Assembly: GCA_028821195.1 (NCBI GenBank)
Contig: JAPPHB010000075.1
Span: forward strand, 1-64,000
From: Gammaproteobacteria bacterium
Lineage (GTDB): Bacteria > Gemmatimonadota > Gemmatimonadetes > Longimicrobiales > Gaopeijiaceae
Length of the DNA stretch: 64,000 nucleotides
Reading direction: 5' to 3'
A model generated the notes under the pieces. It worked only from the letters and a program-made list of their open reading frames with translations, ran no database searches and was not told where the DNA came from. Positions 8,383 through 16,869 of the stretch are shown here, piece after piece. Position 1 is the first letter of the stretch; the number at the start of each line of letters is the position of its first letter. Made by a program: the position numbers and the translations under genes.

Positions 8383-8493
8383 CGTGCGCTCGATCGCGTT
8401 ACCTTTCATCTTGGGGATGACGGGGATGGGGACGGCGGGGCAACCAGGAACCGGCGGGGCCAGAGGCGCCGCACCACGGAGAAGATCGACAAC

Positions 8494-8961
8494 ATGGTGA
8501 ACACCGTTGAATTGCTCGGCGACTTGCAGCGCCTGAGAGAGCAGGGGTATCTGTCGGATGCCCTCCTGCGTCACGCGGTTCGGGGACTGTCCGGGACCGA
8601 TAACTTCGACTGGGTCGGCGTCTATCTGCTGGGCAAGGACGAGGATGAACTCTGGCTCCACAACTACATCGGAGCCAGCACCGAACACGCGAAGATCCCC
8701 GTGGGCACGGGTGTGTGCGGCACCGCCGTGGCGACCGGCAAGAACCAGAACGTCCCCGACGTGGGCGCGGTCGACAACTACCTCTCGTGCAACCCCGGCG
8801 TGAAGTCCGAGCTCGTGGTCCTGATCCGGGCGGGCAAGGAGATCTTCGGGCAGATCGACATCGACAGCCGCACGCCGGCGGCCTTCAGCGACGACGACGA
8901 GCTGGCCGTGCAGATGATCGCCGACAAGCTCGCCGAGCAGTTCGTCCACGAGCGACGCTAG
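8494..8961 (+). CDS. GAF-domain protein related to free methionine-(R)-sulfoxide reductase
   Basis: A 155-residue single GAF domain. It keeps two of the cysteine contexts of fRMsr (E. coli YebR/MsrC): PVGTGVCGTAVATG with Cys75 and NYLSCNPGVKSEL with Cys99, equivalent to fRMsr Cys94 and Cys118. The third cysteine, Cys84 of fRMsr, which lies ten residues before the GVCG cysteine, is replaced here (Thr-Glu-His-Ala-Lys-Ile context). It could therefore be a reductase using a two-cysteine mechanism or a small-molecule-binding GAF protein without reductase activity. It stands alone, 62 bp upstream of the metallo-beta-lactamase-fold gene. Confidence 0.75.
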   Translation: MVNTVELLGDLQRLREQGYLSDALLRHAVRGLSGTDNFDWVGVYLLGKDEDELWLHNYIGASTEHAKIPVGTGVCGTAVATGKNQNVPDVGAVDNYLSCNPGVKSELVVLIRAGKEIFGQIDIDSRTPAAFSDDDELAVQMIADKLAEQFVHERR

Positions 8962-9022
8962 CGAACTCAGGCCTTCGAGCTGTCCCGGGCATGACCGTGG
9001 GCGGGACCGATCCGCGCGCGCC

Positions 9023-9760
9023 ATGACCCACCCTCGCGTCTTCACGGCCGCCAACCCGGGGCCGTTCACCCTCGACGGCACCCGTACGCACATCGTCGGG
9101 CGCGAAGTGGCGGCGGTAATCGATCCGGGCCCTGACGATGCGGATCACCTGCGTGCGCTCCGGGCCGCGGTGGCGGGGGCGCGCCGGGTCGTCGTGCTGG
9201 TGACCCACGACCATGCCGACCACTCCGGCTGCGCCCGCGCCCTGGCGGACGCGCTGGGAGCCCCCTTGCTCGGGCCATGCCGCGGCGCGGATGGCCCGCT
9301 CGCCGACGGTGCCGCGGTCGAGACCGACGAGGGTGAGCTGCTGGCCGTGGACACGCCGGGGCACTGCGCCGAGCACCTGTGTTTTTCGTGGCCGCGCGCC
9401 GGGGCACTGTTCGCGGGCGACCTGATGCTCGGCGAGGGGAGCACCACCTGGGTGGGGGAGTATCCGGGGTGCGTGCGCGACTACCTGGGGTCGCTGGATC
9501 GGATCGAGGCCCTGGCGCCCGGAGTGATCTACTCGGCGCACGGGCCTCCGATCGAGAATGTGCCGGGGGCGCTCGCGGCCTACCGCGAGCATCGCCTCGC
9601 CCGCATCGAACAGGCGGAGCAGGCGCAGCGCGATCATCCCGCCGCGACGCCGGCGCAACTGGTGACGACAATCTACGGAGACGACCTGCCGCCCAGGCTC
9701 CGCGACGCCGCCGAGTCGAGCATCGCGGCCATGCTCGACTATCTGGCCGCCGACGGGTAG
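9023..9760 (+). CDS. Metallo-beta-lactamase-fold hydrolase (LACTB2-like)
   Basis: A 245-residue MBL-fold protein with the di-zinc motif THDHADH (H62, H64, D66, H67), H114 in TPGHCAEH and D133 in FAGDLML, and a C-terminal helical tail of about 60 residues resembling the winged-helix end of LACTB2-type proteins. Family members hydrolyse thioesters, glutathione conjugates or nucleic acids; the C-terminal tail favours the LACTB2 branch, but the substrate cannot be fixed. No signal peptide is visible, so it is cytoplasmic. The glycolate oxidase genes follow after an 81-bp gap. Confidence 0.85.
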   Translation: MTHPRVFTAANPGPFTLDGTRTHIVGREVAAVIDPGPDDADHLRALRAAVAGARRVVVLVTHDHADHSGCARALADALGAPLLGPCRGADGPLADGAAVETDEGELLAVDTPGHCAEHLCFSWPRAGALFAGDLMLGEGSTTWVGEYPGCVRDYLGSLDRIEALAPGVIYSAHGPPIENVPGALAAYREHRLARIEQAEQAQRDHPAATPAQLVTTIYGDDLPPRLRDAAESSIAAMLDYLAADG

Positions 9761-9841
9761 TATTCCCCTGACGCGGCGCGCGTTACCGGCGGCTGCCCGC
9801 TCCCGCCGGCCGCGCGCTTCTCCTTCACCGGGAGCCGTGCC

Positions 9842-11326
9842 GTGATCGCCAAAGCACCGCGCCTGTCGACCGGGCTGGCGGACGAACTCGTCCGCATCGT
9901 GGGCGAGGACGGGGTCATCACCGATCCCGCCAGGCTGATGGTGTACGAGTCCGACGGGCTCACCGCCTATCGCTATCCGCCGCGGGCGGTCGTGCTCCCG
10001 CAGGACGGGGACGAAACGGCCCGGGCGGTCCGGGCGATCACGGCCGAGCGCGTGCCCTTCGTGGCGCGCGGGTCGGGGACGGGGCTCTCCGGCGGCGCGC
10101 TCGCGGTCGACGGGGCGGTGGTGGTGTGCACGGCGCGCATGAACCGGATCCTCGAGCTCGATCTGCACAACCGGCGGGCGCGCATCCAGCCCGGCGTGGT
10201 GAACGCCCACCTGACGGCGGCCACTCAGCCGCACGGGCTGTACTACGCCCCGGATCCCTCGTCGCAGAGCGCCTGCTCGGTGGGCGGCAACGTCGCGGAG
10301 AACTCGGGCGGGCCCCACTGCCTCAAGTACGGGGTCACCTCCCGCTACATCCGGGGGCTCGACGTGGTGCTGCCGGACGGCAGCCGGGTGTACCTGGGAG
10401 ACCGCGGGCTGGACACCGGCGAGCTCGACCTCGCGGGGCTGTTCGTGGGATCGGAGGGCTGCTTCGGCATCGCGGTGGAGATCGATGTCGAGCTGCTGCC
10501 GCTGCCGCAGGCGACGCACACGCTGCTCGGAATCTTCGAGCGGCTGGAGGACGCGGGGCGGGCGGTGACCGCGATCATCGCCGACGGCCTGCTCCCCGCG
10601 GCGCTCGAGATCATCGACCAGGCCACCATCCGGGCCGTGGAAGAGAGCATCTTCGCGGCTGGCTATCCCACCGACGCGGCGGCCGCGCTGGTGGTGGAAT
10701 TCGACGGCATCGAGGCGGGGCTCGACGCGGAGGCCGCGCGGGCGGAGGCGGCGTGCCTGGAGTGCGGGGCGCGCGAAGTGCGCAGGGCCACCTCCGCGGA
10801 TGCGCGCGCGGCGCTGTGGAAGGGAAGGAAGAAGGCCTTCGGCGCCATGGGGAGGATCGCCCCGGACCTGCTGGTGCAGGACGCGACCGTTCCGCGCACG
10901 CGGCTTCCCGACGTCCTGGCCGAGATCGCGCAGATCGGCGTGCGCTACGACCTCAAGGTGGCCAACGTCTTCCACGCCGGAGACGGCAACCTGCACCCCA
11001 ACATCCTCTTCGACCGGCGCGACGCCGCCGAGATGGAGCGGGTGGAGCTGGCCTCCAAGGAGATCATGCGCATCTGTGTCGACGCCGGGGGCACGATCAC
11101 CGGCGAACACGGCGTGGGGCTCGACAAGCGCGACTACATGTCGCTGATCCACTCCGACGACACCCTGCGGGCGATGGAGTCGGTGCGCCGCGTGTTCGAT
11201 CCCGCGGGGCTGTGCAACCCGGGCAAGGTGCTCCCGGACCGGATCCGGGGCATGCACTCGGCGGGCGCGGGCGTGGTCGAGACCGAGAAAGCGAGTGTAA
11301 TCGTGCCCGCGGGTGCGACGGCATGA
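9842..11326 (+). CDS. glcD: Glycolate oxidase FAD-linked subunit GlcD
   Basis: A 494-residue FAD-binding oxidase of the GlcD/D-lactate dehydrogenase (VAO/PCMH) family, starting at GTG 9842. The FAD domain shows RGSGTGLSGGALAVDG and SVGGNVAENSGGPHCLKYGV; the C-terminal FAD-linked oxidase domain shows VFHAGDGNLHPNILFD and the closing EHGVGLDKRD. GlcD oxidises glycolate (or D-lactate/2-hydroxyacids) to the 2-oxo acid and passes electrons on through GlcE/GlcF. It overlaps glcE by four bases (ATGA), so the two are translationally coupled. Confidence 0.92.
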   Translation: MIAKAPRLSTGLADELVRIVGEDGVITDPARLMVYESDGLTAYRYPPRAVVLPQDGDETARAVRAITAERVPFVARGSGTGLSGGALAVDGAVVVCTARMNRILELDLHNRRARIQPGVVNAHLTAATQPHGLYYAPDPSSQSACSVGGNVAENSGGPHCLKYGVTSRYIRGLDVVLPDGSRVYLGDRGLDTGELDLAGLFVGSEGCFGIAVEIDVELLPLPQATHTLLGIFERLEDAGRAVTAIIADGLLPAALEIIDQATIRAVEESIFAAGYPTDAAAALVVEFDGIEAGLDAEAARAEAACLECGAREVRRATSADARAALWKGRKKAFGAMGRIAPDLLVQDATVPRTRLPDVLAEIAQIGVRYDLKVANVFHAGDGNLHPNILFDRRDAAEMERVELASKEIMRICVDAGGTITGEHGVGLDKRDYMSLIHSDDTLRAMESVRRVFDPAGLCNPGKVLPDRIRGMHSAGAGVVETEKASVIVPAGATA

Positions 11327-12612
11327 GCCTGGAAGCGCTGGAAGACGCGTCGGCGGTGCGAGATGACGAGGGCGGGAAGGAGCCCGCGGGCGGTGAAGCG
11401 CACCCCGGGGATGCGCCCGCAACGAACGGAGGAACTGCGGCGGGCGGCCGGGCGACGGAGGCTGGCGGCGCTCCCGTGGTGGCGCCGCGGACGGTCCGGG
11501 AACTGAGCAACCTGATGGCGCGCGCGTCCCGCGACGGACGGCAGGTGCGCTTCGTCGGCAATGCCACCTCCCTCCCCGCCGGTTACCTGGACCGACCAGT
11601 GGACCTGGTGGTAAGCACGCGCGCGCTGGACACGGTCCACGCCTACGACCCCGCCGACCTGACCCTCACGGCGGACGCCGGGGTCTCTCTCGGCCAGCTG
11701 GAACGGGTCACCGGCGACCAGGGCCAGTGGCTTCCCCTCGACCCGCCCGCGCGGGCCCGGCGGAGCCTTGGAGGCGTGCTGGCGAGCGGGGCGTACGGGC
11801 CACTGCAGGGCAAGTTCGGCACCCCCCGCGACCACGTCCTCGGCCTGACGCTGGTGACCGGCGACGGACGCGTGCTCGAGCTGGGCGGGCGGGTGGTCAA
11901 GAACGTCGCCGGCTACGACCTGGTGAAGCTCGCGGTGGGGAGCGGCGGGCGGCTCGGGATCGTTACCTCCGCGACCGTGCGCCTGCACCCGTTGCCGGTC
12001 CGGGACGTGACCCTCCTCTATCAGACCCCCCGCCTGGCACTGACCGTAGTGCTGGCCCGCTCGCTCGCCACCGCGCCGGTGCGCATCCCGGCGCTGGAGC
12101 TGCTGGCCGGCCACGGCGAGGAGCCGACCGTCGCCGTTCGCCTGCTCGGCTCGCCCGAAGCGGTCGCGGAATCGGAGCGCATCCTCAACGCCCGCGTGGG
12201 ACGGAACGCCAGCCGGCGCCTGGAGGGCGAGGCGTCGGCGCGCTGGTTCGCGGCGCTCGAGCGCTTCGAGGACGACGCGGCCGCGGTGGCGCGCGTCAGC
12301 CATCTGCCCTCGCGCCTGGGCGACCTGGTGGAACCGGCCGTGGAGTGCGGCACGGTGGCCGCGCACGTCTCGCTGGGGGTGCTGCGGGTGGCGGTGCGCG
12401 GGCCCGGCGCCTCGGAGGCGGCGGTCCTCGATGCGCTCGCCCGCCTGCGTGACGGCGTCGCGTCGGCCGGCGCGACCTTCCGGGTTTCGCGCACGAACAT
12501 CCCCCGGTGGCCCGCCCCCGAACCCGCCACCGCGCCGGGCGTCCTCGCGCTCACGCGCGGCATCATGGACAGCTTCGATCCCGCCGGGGTGCTCTCCCGG
12601 CCAGCCTCGTAG
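11323..12612 (+). CDS. glcE: Glycolate oxidase subunit GlcE (FAD-binding)
   Basis: The ATG at 11323 overlaps the glcD stop. The 429-residue product has an N-terminal disordered Gly/Ala/Glu-rich extension of about 45 residues, longer than in E. coli GlcE (about 350 residues), then a PCMH FAD domain: TVRELSNLMARAS, LTADAGVSLGQLERV, SLGGVLASGAYGPLQGKFGT and GRVVKNVAGYDLVKLAVGSG, the last being a GlcE hallmark. It ends in the FDPAGVLSRP tail. It acts as the second flavin subunit of glycolate oxidase. The third subunit, the iron-sulfur protein GlcF, does not follow: the next gene is CcdA-like. Confidence 0.9.
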   Translation: MSLEALEDASAVRDDEGGKEPAGGEAHPGDAPATNGGTAAGGRATEAGGAPVVAPRTVRELSNLMARASRDGRQVRFVGNATSLPAGYLDRPVDLVVSTRALDTVHAYDPADLTLTADAGVSLGQLERVTGDQGQWLPLDPPARARRSLGGVLASGAYGPLQGKFGTPRDHVLGLTLVTGDGRVLELGGRVVKNVAGYDLVKLAVGSGGRLGIVTSATVRLHPLPVRDVTLLYQTPRLALTVVLARSLATAPVRIPALELLAGHGEEPTVAVRLLGSPEAVAESERILNARVGRNASRRLEGEASARWFAALERFEDDAAAVARVSHLPSRLGDLVEPAVECGTVAAHVSLGVLRVAVRGPGASEAAVLDALARLRDGVASAGATFRVSRTNIPRWPAPEPATAPGVLALTRGIMDSFDPAGVLSRPAS

Positions 12613-12636
12613 ACCTCCGCACCCGGGAGTCGGGCC

Positions 12637-13365
12637 ATGTCAGCCATCTGGACCGCCGCCGCGCAGGTCGGAGGCATCTCCGAGAGCCTGAGCGCGAGCC
12701 CCCTGCTGGCCATGGGGCTGCTCTTCTGGGCCGGCGTCCTCACCAGCCTGACGCCGTGCGTCTACCCGATGATCCCCATCACCGCGTCCGTCATCGCCGG
12801 GGCTTCCAGGGACAAGGCGCCGCGAGCGCGCATCGTGGGGCTGACCCTCACCTATGTTACCGGGCTCGCGATGTTCTACGCCGTGCTCGGCCTGGTGGCG
12901 GGGCTGAGCGGCACCCTCTTCGGCACGGTGAGCGCAAACCCGTGGGTGCGGTTCGCAACCGCCAACCTGCTCATCATCTTCGCGCTGGCCATGCTGGACG
13001 TGATTCCGGTGAGCGCGCCCAAGCGGTTGCTGCAGTGGGCGGGCGGGCTCGGCGGCGGATCCTACCCGGCGGTCTTCCTGCTGGGCGCCACCTCCGGCAT
13101 CGTGGCCGCACCGTGCGGCGCCCCGGCCTTCGCGGTGGTCCTCACTTGGGTGGCGGCGACCCAGGCCGGCGCCATGGGGTTCATGTACCTCTTCGTGTTC
13201 TCGCTGGGGATGACCTCGCTGCTGGTTGCGGTCGGCCTCTTCTCCGGCACCGCCGCCTGGCTGCCCAAGTCCGGAGCCTGGATGGTATGGATCAAGAAGG
13301 CGGCGGGTATCACTATGCTTGGGGTGGCTGAGTACTACCTGATTCAAACAGGACTGGTGATGTGA
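12637..13365 (+). CDS. CcdA/DsbD-type transmembrane thiol-disulfide electron carrier
   Basis: A 242-residue polytopic protein with about six membrane segments. It has the two cysteines of the CcdA/DsbD beta domain: Cys41 in SLTPCVYPMIPIT and Cys160 in AAPCGAPAF. These carriers move reducing equivalents from cytoplasmic thioredoxin across the membrane to exported thioredoxin-like proteins. The TPCVYPMIP form is DsbD-like, but the protein has neither the N-terminal alpha nor the C-terminal gamma domain. The downstream TlpA-like gene starts inside its stop codon (GTGA), which makes that protein the obvious partner. Confidence 0.85.
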   Translation: MSAIWTAAAQVGGISESLSASPLLAMGLLFWAGVLTSLTPCVYPMIPITASVIAGASRDKAPRARIVGLTLTYVTGLAMFYAVLGLVAGLSGTLFGTVSANPWVRFATANLLIIFALAMLDVIPVSAPKRLLQWAGGLGGGSYPAVFLLGATSGIVAAPCGAPAFAVVLTWVAATQAGAMGFMYLFVFSLGMTSLLVAVGLFSGTAAWLPKSGAWMVWIKKAAGITMLGVAEYYLIQTGLVM

Positions 13366-13904
13366 ATAGGGTCAGACGGAATCTATTGGCGGCGGTGGCG
13401 GCGCTCGGCGCCGTCGTGATGCTCTTCAGCGCCGCGGGCGCGCAGGAACGGGGCGAGATCGGCATCGCCGTGGGCGAGACACCGAATCCACCCACTATCG
13501 AGAACCTCGACGGGGAACCGGTTAACCTCGCGGACCACGTCGGCGAGCGGCCCCTGCTGCTCGAGTTCTGGGCAAGCTGGTGCGAGCAGTGCGAGGCGCT
13601 GCAGCCCAGCATGGATGCCGCCTTCGAACGCTACGGCGACGAGGTCGGCTTCCTCGCGGTCGCGGTGGCCGTGGCCCAGACCCAGCGTGCGGTGCGTCGG
13701 CATCTCGAGCGGCACGCCATCCCCTTCCCGATGCTGTGGGACACCCGCGGCAGCGCCACGCGCGCCTTCCTGGCGCCGGCGACCGCTTACGTGGTCATCC
13801 TGGACGCGGAGGGCAAGGTCGCCTACACCGGCATCGGCCCGCAGCAGGACATCGTGCAGGCCGTGGGCGACGTGCTGGCGGCGGAGGCATCGACCGGCAG
13901 GTAG
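13362..13904 (+). CDS. Exported TlpA/ResA-like thioredoxin-fold protein
   Basis: A 180-residue protein from GTG 13362, with a signal peptide or N-anchor (about residues 8-27, ending near GAQ) and a thioredoxin fold whose active site is WASWCEQC (Cys74, Cys77). The later PATAYVVILDAEG segment corresponds to the cis-proline loop region, though the usual T-P pair before the strand is altered. It would act in the periplasm as a disulfide reductase fed by the CcdA-like protein, for cytochrome c maturation or redox repair. The two form a coupled unit downstream of glcDE. Confidence 0.85.
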   Translation: MNRVRRNLLAAVAALGAVVMLFSAAGAQERGEIGIAVGETPNPPTIENLDGEPVNLADHVGERPLLLEFWASWCEQCEALQPSMDAAFERYGDEVGFLAVAVAVAQTQRAVRRHLERHAIPFPMLWDTRGSATRAFLAPATAYVVILDAEGKVAYTGIGPQQDIVQAVGDVLAAEASTGR

Positions 13905-13907
13905 GCT

Positions 13908-16337
13908 TCACCCCACCGGACGCCGCAGCTGCCCGAACTCGTAGTTCGCCGGAGGCTCCGCGCCCATGAGATGGCGCACGAAGTAGTCCCAGCGTTTGCG
14001 CATCATGTAGGGCTCGTTGCCGAAGCCGTGGCCGCGGTTCGGGAACAGCACCAGGTCGAAGTCCTTGTTCGCGGCGATGAGCGCGTCCACCACCAGCATG
14101 GTGTTGGAGTGCGGGACGTTGGTGTCCATGGTGCCGTGGGCGATGAGCAGCTTGCCCTGCAGGTTGCCCGCGACCAGCTGGTTCGCCTGGTTGTCGTAGT
14201 TGGTGGTGCCGTCGTCGTATTCCTCGAGCAGCCCCTGCCACTTCTCGCCCCAGTCGTCCTCGTAGTTGCGGTTGTCGTGGTTGCCGGCCTGTGACACCGC
14301 CACCTTGTAGAACTCCGGATAGCGCAGGATGCCGGCCGTGGACGCGAAGCCGCCCCCCGAGTGCCCGAAGATCCCGACCCGGTCGATGTCCATCCACTCG
14401 TGCCGCTCGGCGAGCTGCTGGATTCCGGTGATCTGATCGGGCAGGCCGTTGTCGCCCATGTTGCCGTAGTACGCCTCGTGGAAGCTCCGCGAGCGCATCG
14501 GCGTGCCCATGGCGTCCAGCTCCACCACCACGAATCCCAGCTCCGCGATCGCCTGCAGATCCCGGTGCGCGGCGCGGAAGCTGCGGCTCCCGACGCTGCC
14601 GCTCTGAGGACCTGGATAGAGGTAGTTGACGATCGGGTATTCCATCGACGGGTCGAAGTTGGAGGGGCGGAACATGAGCCCGTAGAGATCGGTGACGCCG
14701 TCGCGCGCCTTCACTTCGAAGGGGATGGGGGGCTGCCAGCCGGCTGCCTGCAGGGCGGAAACGTCGGCCCGTTCGAGCTCCACCACGACCTCCCCGCTCA
14801 TGTCGCGCACGACGCTCACGGGCGGGGTCACGGGCGTGGACCAGCTGTCGACGAAGTACTCGCCGTCGGGGGAGCGCGAGATGGTGTGGTCGGCGCTGTC
14901 CGGGGTGAGCAGCCGCACGTCGCCGCCGTCCAGCCCGATCTGGTACAGGTAGCGGAAGTAGGGATCCCCGTCCTCGCGCTCGTTGCCGATGAAGAGCACG
15001 GTGCGCGCTTCGGCGTCGACCTCGAGCACCTCCAGGACGTTCCACTCCCCGGAGGTCATCTGCCGCTTCAGGTCGCCCGACTCCAGGTCGTACAGGTAGA
15101 GATGGCTCCAGTTGTCGCGCCGGGAGAACCAGATGACCTCGCCGCTCTCCTCGAGGACACGCCAGTTGTGGGATCCGTCTCCGGACTCGAAGAAGGTCTC
15201 CACCCGCTCTTCGAGAACGTCGCGTACGGTGCCGGTGCGGGCGTCGGCCACCCGAAGAGTGGCCACCTTGTGGTCCCGGGAACTCGACACGAAGGCGACC
15301 TGGGTGCCGTCGTCGCTCCACTCCACGTCCGCGAAGGTGCCTCCGCAGGCGACATGGTCGCACACCGTCGAGCGGTGCTGGTCCGGAGACATGTCGAAGC
15401 GCACCAGGCGTGAGTCGGCGGGCGCGTCCAGGTCGACCACCACACGGTGGATGCGGAAGATGACCGAGTCCTCGGGCAGGGGATAGCGCCAGGCATCGAG
15501 CTCTGGATGGCCCACCTGGGTGTTCACCATGTACATCATCCCCACGCCACGCGCGTCGTGCTGGAAGGTGGCGATCCTGCGGCTGTCGGGGGACCAGCGC
15601 AGCACGGGCCGCGGACTGCGTATCCAGCCCGCATTGTTGGTCGCGTAGCCGAAGTCCTCCACGCCGTCGAAGGTCAGTTGCGTCTCCCCTCCGGTATCGG
15701 TCTCGCGCACCCACAGGTTGTGGTCGCGGATGAACGCCTCGCGCGCCTGATCGGGCGAGACGACGCCGGCGGAGCGGCGGAAGGCCGCCTCGAAGCCCAT
15801 GGAGATCGCCATGTAGTTGGCCCGGCGCTGCTCCGGGGAGCCCTCCAACTCCTCGCAGCGGAAGGCGATCGTGCTGCAGCGGAAGGCGCGCCCCTCGTCG
15901 CTGAAGTCGTCCCCTTCGGGCGCGAAGAGCACCACCGCCGCCTGGGGGACGAACTGCCCACCCGGCAGGCCCGCCGCCGTCGCGCCCGTGCCCGCCACTC
16001 CCGAGAGCGCGTTCGCCATCCGCTCGTGGTCGAAGGCGGGTTGGCGGGTGCCCGCACCGGGATCGACCATCACGTACTCGCTGCCCAGCGGGGTCTGATT
16101 CCGGTACCAGAAGCGCCCGTCCGGCATCCACTCGGGATCGACCGCGCCGTTGAACACAAGCGGGTTCATGTGCTGCCCGAGGTGGCGTTCGGCCCGGGCA
16201 TAGTCCTCAGCCGTCAGCGCGCGCGGCGCCTCCTGCGCAATCCCGGCGGTAGGAGCCAGAGTGACAAGGAAAGGGACCAGAATCAGGAACAGACTCGACA
16301 TCCCGAGTTTTGTCGGATGCACTCTTGGCGGCCGCAT
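13908..16337 (-). CDS. Exported S9-family prolyl oligopeptidase (dipeptidyl peptidase IV-like)
   Basis: An 809-residue protein with an N-terminal signal peptide ending around GIAQ, an N-terminal eight-bladed-propeller region (DPPIV_N) and a C-terminal alpha/beta-hydrolase domain. The catalytic set is visible: S660 in GIFGHSGGGF, D738 in HGTMDTNVP and H770 in NRGHGFG. It should cleave X-Pro or related dipeptides from exported peptides. The start at 16337 is preceded by GGAGGAAGG, an excellent ribosome binding site, which beats the in-frame ATG at 16397. It converges on the TlpA-like gene with only three bases between the stop codons. Confidence 0.92.
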   Translation of the reverse strand: MRPPRVHPTKLGMSSLFLILVPFLVTLAPTAGIAQEAPRALTAEDYARAERHLGQHMNPLVFNGAVDPEWMPDGRFWYRNQTPLGSEYVMVDPGAGTRQPAFDHERMANALSGVAGTGATAAGLPGGQFVPQAAVVLFAPEGDDFSDEGRAFRCSTIAFRCEELEGSPEQRRANYMAISMGFEAAFRRSAGVVSPDQAREAFIRDHNLWVRETDTGGETQLTFDGVEDFGYATNNAGWIRSPRPVLRWSPDSRRIATFQHDARGVGMMYMVNTQVGHPELDAWRYPLPEDSVIFRIHRVVVDLDAPADSRLVRFDMSPDQHRSTVCDHVACGGTFADVEWSDDGTQVAFVSSSRDHKVATLRVADARTGTVRDVLEERVETFFESGDGSHNWRVLEESGEVIWFSRRDNWSHLYLYDLESGDLKRQMTSGEWNVLEVLEVDAEARTVLFIGNEREDGDPYFRYLYQIGLDGGDVRLLTPDSADHTISRSPDGEYFVDSWSTPVTPPVSVVRDMSGEVVVELERADVSALQAAGWQPPIPFEVKARDGVTDLYGLMFRPSNFDPSMEYPIVNYLYPGPQSGSVGSRSFRAAHRDLQAIAELGFVVVELDAMGTPMRSRSFHEAYYGNMGDNGLPDQITGIQQLAERHEWMDIDRVGIFGHSGGGFASTAGILRYPEFYKVAVSQAGNHDNRNYEDDWGEKWQGLLEEYDDGTTNYDNQANQLVAGNLQGKLLIAHGTMDTNVPHSNTMLVVDALIAANKDFDLVLFPNRGHGFGNEPYMMRKRWDYFVRHLMGAEPPANYEFGQLRRPVG

Positions 16338-16427
16338 GGCCTTCCTCCGATGCGGGGAAATGGTTTGCTTGAGGAAGATGGCCCGACGGCGTCTCACCGG
16401 GCAACGACATTCCCGATGCGGGAGGGC

Positions 16428-16448
16428 CGTCGCGCGAGCGCCGCGACG
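16428..16448. other. GC-rich hairpin between divergent genes
   Basis: CGTCGCG and CGCGACG form a perfect seven-base stem around a seven-base loop in the 167-bp space between the S9 peptidase (minus) and the DUF1971 gene (plus), about 57 bases before the latter's ATG. It may lie in the 5' leader of the plus-strand gene. At this GC content such a stem could be chance. Confidence 0.25.
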
Positions 16449-16504
16449 CCCTGCGTCCGGTCGATCAAACGCAAGGAATCCTGGACCCCATCAACGATCA
16501 CACC

Positions 16505-16792
16505 ATGACCGATCCTCTGCCTGACGGTCTCATCCCGAGCCACTCCTCTCCCATCTTCACGCAGGACACGCTCCCGGACGCGCTGCAACGGGAACACGCC
16601 CTCGCAGCAGGACACTGGGGGATGCTCAACGTCCTGGATGACAGCCTGCGATTCGTGAATCTCGAAACCGGCGAGACCCGGAAGATCTCTGCCCCGGACC
16701 GAGTCACGATCCACCCCCAGGCACGTCACCGCGTGGCCGTCGATGGCCCGGTGCGCTGCAGGATCGACTTCTTCCGCGAAGCGCGGGCTTGA
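16505..16792 (+). CDS. DUF1971 (TehB/YeaR-like) small cupin-type protein
   Basis: A 95-residue protein matching the DUF1971 pattern: SSPIFTQDTLPDALQREH, then AGHWGMLNVLDDSLRFV, and a C-terminal IHPQARHRVAVDGPVR stretch. The domain is a small beta-barrel known as the C-terminal part of some TehB proteins and as YeaR in E. coli; its role is unclear (a link with nitrate/NO or tellurite response is known for relatives). The start is the ATG at 16505. It is followed after 77 bp by mmsA on the same strand. Confidence 0.75.
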   Translation: MTDPLPDGLIPSHSSPIFTQDTLPDALQREHALAAGHWGMLNVLDDSLRFVNLETGETRKISAPDRVTIHPQARHRVAVDGPVRCRIDFFREARA

Positions 16793-16869
16793 CAAGGGAA
16801 CGAGAGCGATTCTTCGTTCTGAGGTTGCCGCCCTGCCCCTCCCTGCCGCCATCTGCGGGAGTTGACGCC

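Noticed and set aside
6973-9093. Long open frame on the minus strand across the ybdG and GAF genes
   Set aside because: It lies antisense to two convincing genes with clear motifs, has Arg/Gly/His-rich shadow composition and shows no domain. High GC keeps such frames open.
10126-11322. In-frame upstream extension of GlcE across glcD
   Set aside because: It is the shadow of glcD in another frame; the ATGA overlap at 11323 is the natural start.
8885-11422. 845-codon open frame on the minus strand opposite glcD
   Set aside because: Composition is shadow-like and glcD has full family motifs on the plus strand.
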